From Rhodoferax ferrireducens (GTDB lineage: Bacteria; Pseudomonadota; Gammaproteobacteria; Burkholderiales; Burkholderiaceae_C): a DNA stretch of 64,000 bases. Where the stretch lies: positions 114,809-178,808 of the forward strand of contig NZ_QEII01000303.1 of the NCBI RefSeq assembly GCF_003347515.1, read 5' to 3'. The position numbers and the translations under genes are program-made. Positions 8,447 to 16,744 of this stretch are shown piece after piece. Under the pieces are notes generated by a model. It had not been told where the DNA came from. It saw only the letters and a list, made by a program, of their open reading frames with translations, and searched no databases. How positions within the stretch are numbered: position 1 is the first letter of the stretch; every line of letters starts with the position of its first letter.

Positions 8447-9430
8447 TCAAGACTCTGCGGTAAAACCGATCTGCTTGATCAGACGGCGCCATTCCTCGGC
8501 GTCCGCCTGCAGCAACTCGCCCAGCGCCGGCGCGCTGGACGACTGGATATCCAGCCCGAACTGGCGGCCGTAGTCCACCAGATCAGGCTGGGCCAGTGCC
8601 GGCTGCAGGTAGGCGGCGGCACGCCGCACGGTCGTGGCGGAAGCCTTGCCGGGCAGGAAAAAGCCATACCACTCACGCACCGCCAGCGGCATGCCCAGCT
8701 CGCGCAAGGTAGGCACGTCCGGCAGGAAGGGCGAACGGCTCTTGCCCGAGATGGCCAGCACCCGCAGTTTGCCGGTCTTTAGATGGGGAAGGTAGTCGCC
8801 AATCGGGCCGCAAAAGGCCGAGATCTGGCCGCCCAGCAAGTCCTGCACGCCCGGCACCGTGCCCCGGTACGGAATGTGCCGCCAGCCCGCCCCGCCAAAC
8901 TTGTCAATCAAGACGCCGATCATGTGCGGCATGGAGCCGGCGCCGGGACTGCCGTAGCTGGCCTTGTCCGGGTTGGCCCGGGTCCAGGCCAGGAAGTCCT
9001 TGAGCGTCTTCACGCTGGCCGGCACGGCGGGACCCACTGCCAGACCGTGGTTGATGTAGGCGCCCACCGACACCGGGGCCACATCCTCAAGCTTGTACTG
9101 CAGCTTGGGGTAGGTGTAGGGGTAGATCGACAGCATGGACGAGGGCGTGAGCAGCAAGGTGCTGCCGTCGGGGTTGGCGTCCTTGACCGTGATCACGCCA
9201 ATCTGCCCCGCCGCACCGGGCTTGTTCTCCACCACCATGTTCGTGGCGTAGCTACCGCGCAGCTTGTCGGCGACGCGCCGGGCCAGCACGTCCACCGTGC
9301 CGCCGGGCGGGAAGCCGCTGACGATACGGCCAAGTTCAAGACCCTGGCCCCAAGCCAGGGATGGCAATGCCAACACACCGCCCAAAGGCAGTGCGGCGGC
9401 GCCGGTGATAAAGTGTCTGCGGGTGCTCAT
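8447..9430 (-). CDS. Bug family (TctC-like) solute-binding receptor
   Basis: 327 residues. The N-terminus MSTRRHFITGAAALPLGGVL looks like a twin-arginine-type signal, ending near LAWG. The Bug signature follows: IVSGFPPGGTVDVLARRVAD, then NKPGAAGQIGVITVKDANPD and SYGSPGAGSMPHMIG. Bug proteins are periplasmic receptors of tripartite tricarboxylate transporters. No TctA/TctB membrane genes are nearby, so it is an orphan receptor, as is common in Burkholderiales. The ATG at 9430 was chosen because it begins the signal peptide; the frame extends to 9502. It is divergent from a flavin reductase. Confidence 0.9.
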   Translation of the reverse strand: MSTRRHFITGAAALPLGGVLALPSLAWGQGLELGRIVSGFPPGGTVDVLARRVADKLRGSYATNMVVENKPGAAGQIGVITVKDANPDGSTLLLTPSSMLSIYPYTYPKLQYKLEDVAPVSVGAYINHGLAVGPAVPASVKTLKDFLAWTRANPDKASYGSPGAGSMPHMIGVLIDKFGGAGWRHIPYRGTVPGVQDLLGGQISAFCGPIGDYLPHLKTGKLRVLAISGKSRSPFLPDVPTLRELGMPLAVREWYGFFLPGKASATTVRRAAAYLQPALAQPDLVDYGRQFGLDIQSSSAPALGELLQADAEEWRRLIKQIGFTAES

Positions 9431-9581
9431 GGTCAGGTGATCCTCCAAGGGTTTCACAAAATAGTCAGCGCTATTTGAACAAACGTTCAATAAATTAAAC
9501 ATTCGTACAAACCCTGAGCGCCGTCAGCTCCAAAAAGCCGGGCTGACAAGCGACTGCGCAAAACTCGGGTAAATTGCAGTC

Positions 9582-10100
9582 ATGTCTTTGTCTGATCTGG
9601 CTCCCCGGGCCCGCCCCCCCAATTTTTCCAAACCCGAGTTTCGCACCGCCCTGGGCATGTTTGCCACCGGTGTGACCATCGTGACCGCCCGCACCGCCGA
9701 GGGCGCGCTGGTGGGGCTGACCGCCAATTCCTTCAACTCGGTGTCGCTCAACCCGCCGCTGGTGCTGTGGAGTCTGGCGCGCGCGGCCGCCTCCCTGCCG
9801 GCGTTCAGCACCGGCTCGCACTACGCCATCAACATTCTGGCGGCGGACCAGAAAGAGTTGGCCAAGCGTTTTGCCGCCAAAGACCTGGACCGTTTTGCCA
9901 ATGTGGCTTTTGTCGATGGCGTGAGTGGCGCACCCCTGCTGGCCGGGGCGGCCGCCACCTTTGAATGCTTCAACCGCAGCCGCTACACGGAGGGCGACCA
10001 CGTCATTTTTGTCGGCGAGGTCGAGCGCTGCTCGCACCGCGTAGGCGCATCGCCCCTGTTGTTTCACGGCGGCAAGTTCTACACCGAGCATCCTCTTTAA
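9582..10100 (+). CDS. Flavin reductase domain protein
   Basis: 172 residues. It has the flavin-reductase-like split-barrel signature: FRTALGMFATGVTIVTARTA, then GLTANSFNSVSLNPPLVLWS, YAINILAADQKELAKRFA and a C-terminal GDHVIFVGEVE. Relatives (HpaC type) supply reduced FMN or FAD to two-component monooxygenases. No partner oxygenase is adjacent; the nearest flavin monooxygenase is far away at 55.3 kb. The HD-GYP gene begins 8 bp after its stop, so the two probably share a transcript. Confidence 0.9.
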   Translation: MSLSDLAPRARPPNFSKPEFRTALGMFATGVTIVTARTAEGALVGLTANSFNSVSLNPPLVLWSLARAAASLPAFSTGSHYAINILAADQKELAKRFAAKDLDRFANVAFVDGVSGAPLLAGAAATFECFNRSRYTEGDHVIFVGEVERCSHRVGASPLLFHGGKFYTEHPL

Positions 10101-10108
10101 AAGGACTT

Positions 10109-11455
10109 ATGCAGGCCTTGAAACTGTCGGAACTCATGGGCGCACTCAGTCATGCGCTGGACATCACCGAAGGCCAACCCGAGGGGCACTGCGTGCGCTG
10201 CTGCTGGATCGGCATGCACATCGGCCACCAACTGGCCTTGCCCACGGAGCAGCTGTGGGAGTTGTACTACACCCTGCTGCTGAAAGACCTGGGCTGCAGC
10301 AGCAATGCCTCGCGCATCTGCGAGCTGTACCTGACCGACGACCTGGCCTTCAAGCGCGATTTCAAGTGGGTGGACGGCAGCCTGCCGCAGGTCTTGCGTT
10401 TTTTGCTGCGCCACACCGGCCCCGCCTCGGGCTTGATGGAGCGGCTGAAAGCCTTGGGCGGCATTCTGTCCAACGGCGACGCGATCGCCCAGGAGCTGAT
10501 CCAGACCCGCTGCACCCGTGGCGCCGACATTGCCCGGCAGTTGCGCTTTTCGGAAGGCGTGGCGCAAGGCATCCATTCGCTGGACGAGCACTGGAACGGG
10601 CAAGGCCGGCCAGCTGCGCTGGCGGGCGATGCCATCCCCCTGTTTGCGCGTATCGCCCTGCTGGCGCAGGTGGTGGATGTGGTGAATTGTTCCGACGGCC
10701 AGGCTGCGGCCAGCGCAGAAGTACAGGCGCGACGCGGCAAGTGGTTCGACCCCGAGGTGGTGGACGCCTTTCTGGCCGTGGCCAGCGCCGTGCCGTTCTG
10801 GGACACTCTGAACGCGCCCGAGCTCGAGTCGCGCGTGTTCGCCATGGAGCCGGGCGGCCATGAAGCGGTGCTGGACGAGGACTACCTCGACGACATCGCC
10901 GAGGCCTTTGGCCAGGTGGTGGACGCCAAAAGCCCCTACACAGCCGGCCACAGTGCCCGGGTCGGGCTGTACACGGCGCTGCTCGGTGAGTCGCTAGATA
11001 TTCCAGAAGCACGCCGGCGCTGGCTCAAACGCGGTGCACTGCTGCATGACGTGGGCAAGCTGGGCGTGAGCAATACCATCCTCGACAAACCCGGCAAGCT
11101 GGACGAGCTTGAGTGGGCGGCGGTACGGCGGCACGCGAGTTACACCCAGTCGATCCTGGGACGCATCCGCCACTTCGACGAACTGGCACGCGTTTCGTCC
11201 GCGCACCATGAGCGCCTCGATGGCCGCGGCTACCCGCTGGGCCTGAAGGCAGCGGACATCGCACTGGAAACCCGCATCATCACCACCGCCGACATCTTTG
11301 ATGCCATCACCGCCGAGCGCCCCTACCGCGGCGCCGTGCCGGTGGAGAAAACGCTGACCATCATGGCGGAGACGGTGGGCACGGCGATTGATGCCGACTG
11401 CTTCGAGCATCTGAAGAAGATCATCCAGGCGCACCCGGAGTTTTTCCCGGGGTAG
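10109..11455 (+). CDS. HD-GYP domain protein, probable cyclic-di-GMP phosphodiesterase, with a degenerate second HD-GYP-like half
   Basis: 448 residues from the ATG at 10109, which has an AAAAGGA site; the longer frame overlaps the flavin reductase. The C-terminal half is a complete HD-GYP domain: TAGHSARVGLYTALLGE, LLHDVGKLGVSNTILDKPGK (HD at about residue 313), SSAHHERLDGRGYP (about 366) and ITTADIFDAITAERPYR. These proteins hydrolyse cyclic-di-GMP. The N-terminal half appears to be a decayed copy of the same fold: LLKDLGCSSNA (about 57) in place of HDxGK, and SLDEHWNGQGRP (about 158) in place of HHExxDGxGYP. Confidence 0.88.
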   Translation: MQALKLSELMGALSHALDITEGQPEGHCVRCCWIGMHIGHQLALPTEQLWELYYTLLLKDLGCSSNASRICELYLTDDLAFKRDFKWVDGSLPQVLRFLLRHTGPASGLMERLKALGGILSNGDAIAQELIQTRCTRGADIARQLRFSEGVAQGIHSLDEHWNGQGRPAALAGDAIPLFARIALLAQVVDVVNCSDGQAAASAEVQARRGKWFDPEVVDAFLAVASAVPFWDTLNAPELESRVFAMEPGGHEAVLDEDYLDDIAEAFGQVVDAKSPYTAGHSARVGLYTALLGESLDIPEARRRWLKRGALLHDVGKLGVSNTILDKPGKLDELEWAAVRRHASYTQSILGRIRHFDELARVSSAHHERLDGRGYPLGLKAADIALETRIITTADIFDAITAERPYRGAVPVEKTLTIMAETVGTAIDADCFEHLKKIIQAHPEFFPG

Positions 11456-11477
11456 GACGCCCGGCCTTGTCTCCAAT

Positions 11478-11972
11478 TCACTTGATGGAACTGGACACTT
11501 CCATTCGCAATCTGGTCAGACTGCGTACAACCATCTGCACCTCATCGGGATTGAGCTTGCCGTGTGTTGCCAGGTAATCGACGACCTTGCGCCCATTGGC
11601 GCGCGCCATCAGCACACCGTCCTGAATGAGCAGGGACTCGCGCGCAAATTCTGAAGCGTTGCCGTGGCAGCCTGCACATTTTTCACTAAACAGCGGCGGA
11701 CTCGCCACCTGAGCCATCAGCATGGCACTGATGGGGCCAACAAGCGCATCGGTCAAGTAGTGATTGTGAAGAAACCGTTCCAGATATTCCTTGTGATGCG
11801 TGCCCACCAAACGACCATCGTCAATTCGTAAGAAGCGCCGGGCGAAGGTGCCAGCGTGTCCATGACAGCTCTCGCAACGCTGATCCCAGTAACGATGGAG
11901 ATCGACCCCATCGGCCGCGGCCGACAGGGCAGTGAATGCGAGGGCGAGCAGTAATAGAGAACACTTCCTCAC
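11478..11972 (-). CDS. Small periplasmic diheme c-type cytochrome
   Basis: 164 residues with a signal peptide of about 20 residues (MRKCSLLLLALAFTALSAAA). Two heme c motifs, CESCH at about residue 33 and CAGCH at about 100, are followed by similar sequences (GHAGTFARRFLRIDDGRLVG and GNASEFARESLLIQDGVLMA). The protein therefore looks like an internal duplication of one monoheme unit. It probably carries electrons in the periplasm; the partner is unknown. It converges on the HD-GYP gene. Confidence 0.85.
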   Translation of the reverse strand: MRKCSLLLLALAFTALSAAADGVDLHRYWDQRCESCHGHAGTFARRFLRIDDGRLVGTHHKEYLERFLHNHYLTDALVGPISAMLMAQVASPPLFSEKCAGCHGNASEFARESLLIQDGVLMARANGRKVVDYLATHGKLNPDEVQMVVRSLTRLRMEVSSSIK

Positions 11973-12100
11973 ATCGGAATACCTTGAATTGAATATACCC
12001 AGATACGTTGGTGCAGCCGTCCGTCATCGCCAGTCACGCGGGGGAAATGTCGCCAAACGGCAGTTGCCGATGTCCCGCATGGGGCGGCTGGAAAGCAGCT

Positions 12101-12814
12101 TCAGCCCGCCAAGCCCACATACACATTCTGCACATCGTCATTCCCGTCAATGGCGGCCAGGAAGGCTTCTACTTCTTCCAGATGCTCGGCGCTCAGGCTG
12201 GCCGGGTCGATCGGGTTCTTGGCCTTGTAGCCCAGCTTGGCGGACAGGACCTTGAAGCCATGGGCGGGTAGCGCGCGGCTCACCAGATCGAGATCGGCCG
12301 GGTCGGTCAGGAACAGCGTGCTGCCCTCTTCCTCGCCCGGCTCCAGGTCCTGCGCGCCGGCTTCGATCGCGGCGACCTCGGCGTCGGCACCGGCGGCCGC
12401 GGGCTCGGCTTCGATCATGCCCACATGGTCAAAATCCCAGGCCACCGAGCCGGAGGTGCCGAGCTGACCCTTGCGGAACAGCACGCGCATTTCAGGCGCC
12501 GTGCGGTTCACGTTGTCGGTCAGGCATTCCACCATGACGGCGACGCGGTGCGGCGCATAGCCTTCGTAAATCACGTGCTCAAAATTGACGGCCTCGCCGG
12601 TGAGGCCAGCCCCTTTCTTGATGGCGCGGTCCAAAGTTTCCTTGGGCATGGAGACTTTGCGGGCCTGCTCGACGATCAGCCGCAGGCGCGAGTTCGACGC
12701 CGGGTCGGCCCCGCTGCGCGCCGCGATCATGATGTCTTTGGCCAACCGTCCGAACAATTTGCCTTTGGCATTTGCAGCCAGTTCCTTACCTTTTGCTTTC
12801 CACTGCGCGCCCAT
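12101..12814 (-). CDS. YebC/PmpR family protein
   Basis: 237 residues, the usual length. The N-terminus MGAQWKAKGKELAANAKGKL is a variant of the YebC opening, followed by DIMIAARSGADPASNSRLRL, the conserved IYEGYAPHRVAVMVECLTDN, and the closing AAIDGNDDVQNVYV. YebC proteins are described as transcriptional regulators, and some as translation factors that relieve ribosome stalling at proline runs. AAGGA precedes the start. It stands alone, and the next gene downstream is on the same strand 129 bp away. Confidence 0.9.
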   Translation of the reverse strand: MGAQWKAKGKELAANAKGKLFGRLAKDIMIAARSGADPASNSRLRLIVEQARKVSMPKETLDRAIKKGAGLTGEAVNFEHVIYEGYAPHRVAVMVECLTDNVNRTAPEMRVLFRKGQLGTSGSVAWDFDHVGMIEAEPAAAGADAEVAAIEAGAQDLEPGEEEGSTLFLTDPADLDLVSRALPAHGFKVLSAKLGYKAKNPIDPASLSAEHLEEVEAFLAAIDGNDDVQNVYVGLAG

Positions 12815-12874
12815 GTCTGATCTTCCTTGGTGTTGTAGCGCTCACATGCGCCCGTCGATTTTAGGACGCTCGGG

Positions 12875-14125
12875 CTAGACCACTCCCGCCTGGCGCAATG
12901 CCGCCCTCTGCGCCGCGTCCAGCCCCAGCTCGGCCAGCACCTCCTCGGTGTGCTCGCCCAAGGCCGGTGGCGCCCGGCGCAGCACTGGCGGCGTGGCGCC
13001 CAGGCGCAGCGGGCTGGCCACGGTCGCTATTGATTCAATAGCTGTATGCGAACTAACAACGGGGGCTAGAGGCTGATTGACCACTAAACCCCGTGCTTTG
13101 ACCTGGGCGTCGTCAAACGCCTGGCCCATATCGTTGATCGGACCGCAGGGCACGGCCTTGTCTTCCAGCAGGGTGATCCACTGCGCCGTGCTGCGTGTGC
13201 GGGTGACGGCCTGCAGGGCGGGGATCAATGCCTCGCGGTGTTTCACGCGCAAGGTATTGGTGGCAAAACGCGGGTCGGCCGCCCACTCGGGGTGTTCGAC
13301 GGCCTGGCAGAAGCGGACGAACTGGCCGTCGTTGCCGATGGCCAGCAACATGGCGCCGTCTGCGGTGGGAAAGTCCTGGTACGGCGCCAGACTCGGGTGG
13401 CTATTGCCCTGGCGCTGCGGCACCTTGCCGGTGTTCAAAAAGCCGGCCGCCTGGTTCGCCAGAATCGCCATGCCGACATCGAGCAGAGCCATATCGATGT
13501 GCTGACCGGCGCCCGTGCGATGGCGCACTTCGATGGCGGCAAGGATGGCGCTGCAGGCGTAAACGCCGGTGAACAGATCGGTCAAGGCCACGCCCACGCG
13601 CTGCGGGCCGCCGCCGGGTACCTCGTCCGCCTTGCCGGTGATGCTCATCATGCCGGTCATGGCCTGGATCATCAGGTCGTAGCCGGCGCGCTCGGCATAG
13701 GGCCCGTCCTGGCCAAAGCCGGTGACCGAGCAGTAGATCAGGCGCGGGTTGAGGGCTTTGAGGCTGGCGTAGTCCAGTCCGTAAGCGGCAAGTCCACCGA
13801 CCTTGAAGTTCTCCACCAGGATGTCGCTGCTCAGAGCCATCTGGCGGATCAAGGCCTGCCCTTCCGGCTTCGCCATGTCAATGGTGATGGAGCGTTTGTT
13901 GCGGTTGCAGGCGGTGAAATAGGTAGCCTGGTCGGTGTCCTTGCCCTGGGCATCTTGCAGGAACGGGGGCCCCCAGTGGCGTGTGTCGTCGCCGGCGCCC
14001 GGGCGCTCGACCTTGATGACGTCAGCGCCGAGGTCGGCGAGCATCTGGGTGCACCAGGGGCCGGCCAGGACGCGGGACAGGTCCAGTACCTTGAGGTGCT
14101 GCAATGCGGCTGGTTTCGTGGTCAT
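12875..14125 (-). CDS. CaiB/BaiF family CoA-transferase (possible glutarate CoA-transferase)
   Basis: 416 residues. Family III CoA-transferase motifs: LKVLDLSRVLAGPWCTQMLA, LGADVIKVERPGAGDDTRHW, the catalytic aspartate in GYDLMIQAMTGMMSITG, and FTGVYACSAILAAIEVR. It follows the glutaryl-CoA dehydrogenase gene on the same strand, so activation of glutarate with succinyl-CoA is the likely role. About 17 residues (from NQPLAPVVSSHTAIES) are encoded by a copy of the dispersed 50-bp repeat (13025-13075), read in frame without stop. The 330-bp gap to gcdH contains two large hairpins. Confidence 0.88.
   Translation of the reverse strand: MTTKPAALQHLKVLDLSRVLAGPWCTQMLADLGADVIKVERPGAGDDTRHWGPPFLQDAQGKDTDQATYFTACNRNKRSITIDMAKPEGQALIRQMALSSDILVENFKVGGLAAYGLDYASLKALNPRLIYCSVTGFGQDGPYAERAGYDLMIQAMTGMMSITGKADEVPGGGPQRVGVALTDLFTGVYACSAILAAIEVRHRTGAGQHIDMALLDVGMAILANQAAGFLNTGKVPQRQGNSHPSLAPYQDFPTADGAMLLAIGNDGQFVRFCQAVEHPEWAADPRFATNTLRVKHREALIPALQAVTRTRSTAQWITLLEDKAVPCGPINDMGQAFDDAQVKARGLVVNQPLAPVVSSHTAIESIATVASPLRLGATPPVLRRAPPALGEHTEEVLAELGLDAAQRAALRQAGVV
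13025..13075 (-). repeat. Dispersed 50-bp repeat, copy 1 (inside CoA-transferase CDS)
   Basis: Reads on the minus strand CAGCCTCTAGCCCCCG, then a variable middle, ending GCTATTGAATCAATAGC (13026-13042 read in reverse), a self-complementary tail. It matches the copies at 17576, 31098, 38119, 54041, 58122 and 63136. It lies in frame within the CoA-transferase gene. Confidence 0.85.
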
Positions 14126-14182
14126 TTTGTTGCTTTCCGTACGGGTTCTGATTCAGGTTGGCTCTTTGGTGCTTTGGTAGCT

Positions 14183-14259
14183 GTCGTGCGGGGCAGTCCG
14201 GGGGGCCTCATACTGTCAAAGGCCCAGAAATCGGCCCCCCCCGGACCACCCCGCACGAC
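14183..14259. repeat. Hairpin A, constant-loop element
   Basis: Arms 14183-14207 and 14233-14259 pair over about 25 bp with one mismatch and two extra C; the outer arm begins GTCGTGCGGGG. The 25-nt loop (14208-14232) begins TCATACTGTC and ends CAGAAATC. The loop is the exact reverse complement of the loop of hairpin B, although the stems are unrelated. Confidence 0.9.
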
Positions 14260-14340
14260 CGGTGAAGTTGTGGTGCTCGACGAGGGACTACCGACTACCG
14301 GGACTGGGTATTCCAACCTTGGCGTACTGACACGGTCGCC

Positions 14341-14419
14341 GCAGTGTTGGGGCTGTGGGGGCCCGCCGATTTCTGGGCCTTTGACAGTATGAGGCGGGCC
14401 CCCACAGCCCCAACACTGC
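14341..14419. repeat. Hairpin B, constant-loop element (inverted)
   Basis: A perfect 27-bp stem (14341-14367 with 14393-14419; the arm begins GCAGTGTTGGGGCTG) closes a 25-nt loop, 14368-14392, beginning GATTTCTGGGCC and ending CAGTATGA. No T-run follows on either strand, so it does not look like an intrinsic terminator. Confidence 0.93.
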
Positions 14420-14455
14420 CTCACAGACCGAACAGCGACCCCGCAAAAAACCCAA

Positions 14456-15652
14456 TCAGTTACCGAAAGCCGCAATCCCGGTCTGCGCCCGCCCCAGAAT
14501 CAGCGCATGAATATCGTGCGTGCCTTCATAGGTGTTCACCACCTCCAGGTTCACCAGATGCCGCGCGACACCGAACTCGTCCGAGATGCCGTTGCCGCCC
14601 ATCATGTCGCGTGCCAGCCGGGCGATATCCAGCGACTTGCCGCAAGAATTGCGCTTGAGCAAAGAAGTGATTTCGACCGAAGCCGTACCTTCGTCCTTCA
14701 TGCGCCCCAGCCGCAAACAGCCTTGCAGCCCCAACGCAATCTCGGTCTGCATGTCGGCCAGCTTCTTCTGGATCAACTGATTCGCAGCCAAGGGGCGGCC
14801 GAACTGGGTGCGGTCCATGACGTACTGGCGGGCGCGGAACCAGCAGTCTTCGGCGGCGCCCAGGGCGCCCCAGGCGATGCCGTAGCGGGCGCTGTTCAGG
14901 CAGGTGAACGGACCCTTCAGACCCTGTACTTCGGGGAAGGCGTTTTCTTCCGGGCAGAACACGCCGTCCATCACGATTTCGCCGGTGATGCTGGCGCGCA
15001 GGCCGACCTTGCCGTGGATCGCCGGGGCGCTCAAGCCCTTGGCCCCCTTGTCCAGCACGAAGCCGCGGATCGGGCCGACCTGGCCGCTTTCGCTGACCTC
15101 CTTGGCCCAGACCACGAACACGTCGGCGATCGGGCTGTTGGAGATCCACATCTTGCTGCCGGAGAGCTTGTAGCCGCCCGCCACCTTGTGCGCGCGCGTG
15201 GCCATGGAGCCGGGGTCGGAGCCGTGGTCCGGCTCGGTCAAGCCGAAGCAGCCGATCCATTCGCCGGTCGCAAGCCGGGGCAGGTATTTCTGTTTTTGCG
15301 CCTCGGTGCCGAATTCAAAAATCGGCACCATCACCAGCGAGCTTTGCACGCTCATCATGGAGCGGTAGCCGGAGTCGACACGCTCGACTTCGCGCGCGAT
15401 CAGGCCGTAGGCCACGTAGTTCAGGCCCGGGCCGCCGTAGGCTTCCGGGATGGTGGGCCCGAGCAGGCCGAGTTCGCCCATCTCGCGAAAGATGGCGACA
15501 TCGGTCTGTTCCTTGCGGAAGGCCTCGATCACGCGCGGCTGCAGCTTGTCCTGGCTGTAGGCGGCGCTGGCGTCACGTACCATGCGTTCGTCATCGCTGA
15601 GTTGCTGGTCGAGCAGAAAGGGATCTTGCCAGTTGAATGAAGCGTGGGCCAT
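14456..15652 (-). CDS. gcdH: Glutaryl-CoA dehydrogenase
   Basis: 398 residues, the usual length. This FAD enzyme oxidatively decarboxylates glutaryl-CoA to crotonyl-CoA in lysine, tryptophan and aromatic degradation. Acyl-CoA dehydrogenase motifs: GCFGLTEPDHGSDPGSM, KMWISNSPIADVFVVWAKE, and the C-terminal NTYEGTHDIHALILGRAQTG, which holds the catalytic glutamate. YRSMMSVQSSLVMVPI and FNWQDPFLLDQQLSDDER near the N-terminus are specific to GcdH rather than other acyl-CoA dehydrogenases. The CoA-transferase gene downstream could make its substrate. Confidence 0.93.
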   Translation of the reverse strand: MAHASFNWQDPFLLDQQLSDDERMVRDASAAYSQDKLQPRVIEAFRKEQTDVAIFREMGELGLLGPTIPEAYGGPGLNYVAYGLIAREVERVDSGYRSMMSVQSSLVMVPIFEFGTEAQKQKYLPRLATGEWIGCFGLTEPDHGSDPGSMATRAHKVAGGYKLSGSKMWISNSPIADVFVVWAKEVSESGQVGPIRGFVLDKGAKGLSAPAIHGKVGLRASITGEIVMDGVFCPEENAFPEVQGLKGPFTCLNSARYGIAWGALGAAEDCWFRARQYVMDRTQFGRPLAANQLIQKKLADMQTEIALGLQGCLRLGRMKDEGTASVEITSLLKRNSCGKSLDIARLARDMMGGNGISDEFGVARHLVNLEVVNTYEGTHDIHALILGRAQTGIAAFGN

Positions 15653-15777
15653 GGGATATCTCCGGATTTGAAAAAGTCAGATGAAAGGTGGGCGTGAGGC
15701 CGATATTAGGGCCGGCACGGACAATCCACAATCAATCGTTTTTCATCCAGTTATGCGTCAAACGCACATATGAAAAC

Positions 15778-16710
15778 TCAACCCACGGACGCATTCCATA
15801 ACGACGCGTCCCAATACAGGCGCCTGGCATTGCGGGACCGCACCGCCTCCACCACACCGGGTGCCTGGCCCAGCCAGTCCTCCAGCGCCGCGTGCAATGC
15901 CGGGTAGTCGGCTTCTGATTCGTGGTTGGTGCAGGGCCAATCGCTGCCCCACAACAGGGCCTGTGGCCCCAGTTCTTCCAGCCACAGCCGGGCCAGGGTC
16001 TGGGGTTTCACGCCCAAGGCCAGACGATAGGCGGCGCTGAGCTTGACGTGCACATTTGGCATTGTTTGCCCAAGTGACGCGCTGCGGCCGGTCCCGCCGT
16101 GTCGGCTGCGCTGGCGCAAGGCGGCCACCGTGGCATCCTGCGGCGAGGCCTGCGCCGGCTTGCCGAAGTGATCGACCACCAGCGGCAGCGCCAGCGGCAA
16201 GGCCGCCATGACGTCGGGGAGCGCGCCGGCGTCGGTGTGCAATTCCACGTGCCAGCGCAGTTGCAGGATGGCGTCCCACAAAGGGGCGGCCGAGGCCCAG
16301 GCGCGCATGTCATGCGACCGCCCGGCCAGATTGAGGCGGATGCCGCGCACGCCCCGGGCCTGCAGCGGCGCCAGCGTGGCCAAGGTGGCCGTGGGCGGCA
16401 GCACGGACACGCCGCGCAGCGTGTCCGGGTGGTGTGCCAATTGCGCGAGCAGCAGACGGTTGTCGGTGCCCATGAAACTGGTTTGCACCAGCACCCCGTG
16501 GCTGACGCCGACGGACTCGGCCGCCGCTTGCCAGGCCCGCAGGGGCGCGGCGTAAGGCGGGGTGTAACGCGCGCCCGCCAGGGACTGGCCGGCTTCGAAC
16601 ACATGAAAGTGGCTGTCCACGCTGAACGTCGTGGGTTGCGCTGTGCTGACGGGCAGGTGCGAGGTCACGCTTGCCTGCGGCATCGAATTTTTTGACTTTT
16701 GAGAATTCAT
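15778..16710 (-). CDS. Amidohydrolase-2 family (TIM-barrel) metal-dependent hydrolase
   Basis: 310 residues. It has the amidohydrolase-2 pattern: FSVDSHFHVFEAG (HxH metal ligands, about residue 33), VVDHFGKPAQ (His in the middle), and LLWGSDWPCTNHES (metal-binding Asp near the C-terminus). Relatives hydrolyse lactones such as 2-pyrone-4,6-dicarboxylate. About 18 residues, RQRSRHGGTGRSASLGQT, interrupt the usual short link before MPNVHVKLSA and look like a local insertion. It is divergent from a GntR regulator across only 34 bp, so that regulator probably controls it. An alternative start is the ATG at 16683. Confidence 0.82.
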   Translation of the reverse strand: MNSQKSKNSMPQASVTSHLPVSTAQPTTFSVDSHFHVFEAGQSLAGARYTPPYAAPLRAWQAAAESVGVSHGVLVQTSFMGTDNRLLLAQLAHHPDTLRGVSVLPPTATLATLAPLQARGVRGIRLNLAGRSHDMRAWASAAPLWDAILQLRWHVELHTDAGALPDVMAALPLALPLVVDHFGKPAQASPQDATVAALRQRSRHGGTGRSASLGQTMPNVHVKLSAAYRLALGVKPQTLARLWLEELGPQALLWGSDWPCTNHESEADYPALHAALEDWLGQAPGVVEAVRSRNARRLYWDASLWNASVG

Positions 16711-16721
16711 GGCTTATATTC

Positions 16722-16739
16722 TAGTCATCTAGAGGACTA
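16722..16739. promoter_or_regulatory. Candidate GntR operator in divergent gap
   Basis: TAGTC (16722-16726) and GACTA (16735-16739) form a symmetric pair with an 8-bp centre containing TCTAGA-like sequence, in the middle of the 34-bp gap between the amidohydrolase and gntR genes. An AT-rich TATATT lies just beside it. The short gap means at least one promoter overlaps a coding region. Confidence 0.4.
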
Positions 16740-16744
16740 AATCA

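Larger units (their letters stand above)
14126..14455. other. 330-bp non-coding gap with two hairpins
   Basis: Lies between gcdH (upstream on the minus strand) and the CoA-transferase gene. It holds two long stem-loops, 14183-14259 and 14341-14419, with about 80 bp between them, and no credible gene. The short frames here run through the stems. Confidence 0.8.

Noticed and set aside
14183..14419. Hairpins A and B as rho-independent terminators of gcdH
   Set aside because: The stems are GC-rich, but no run of T follows on either strand, and two stem-loops with the same loop in opposite orientation are not needed for termination.
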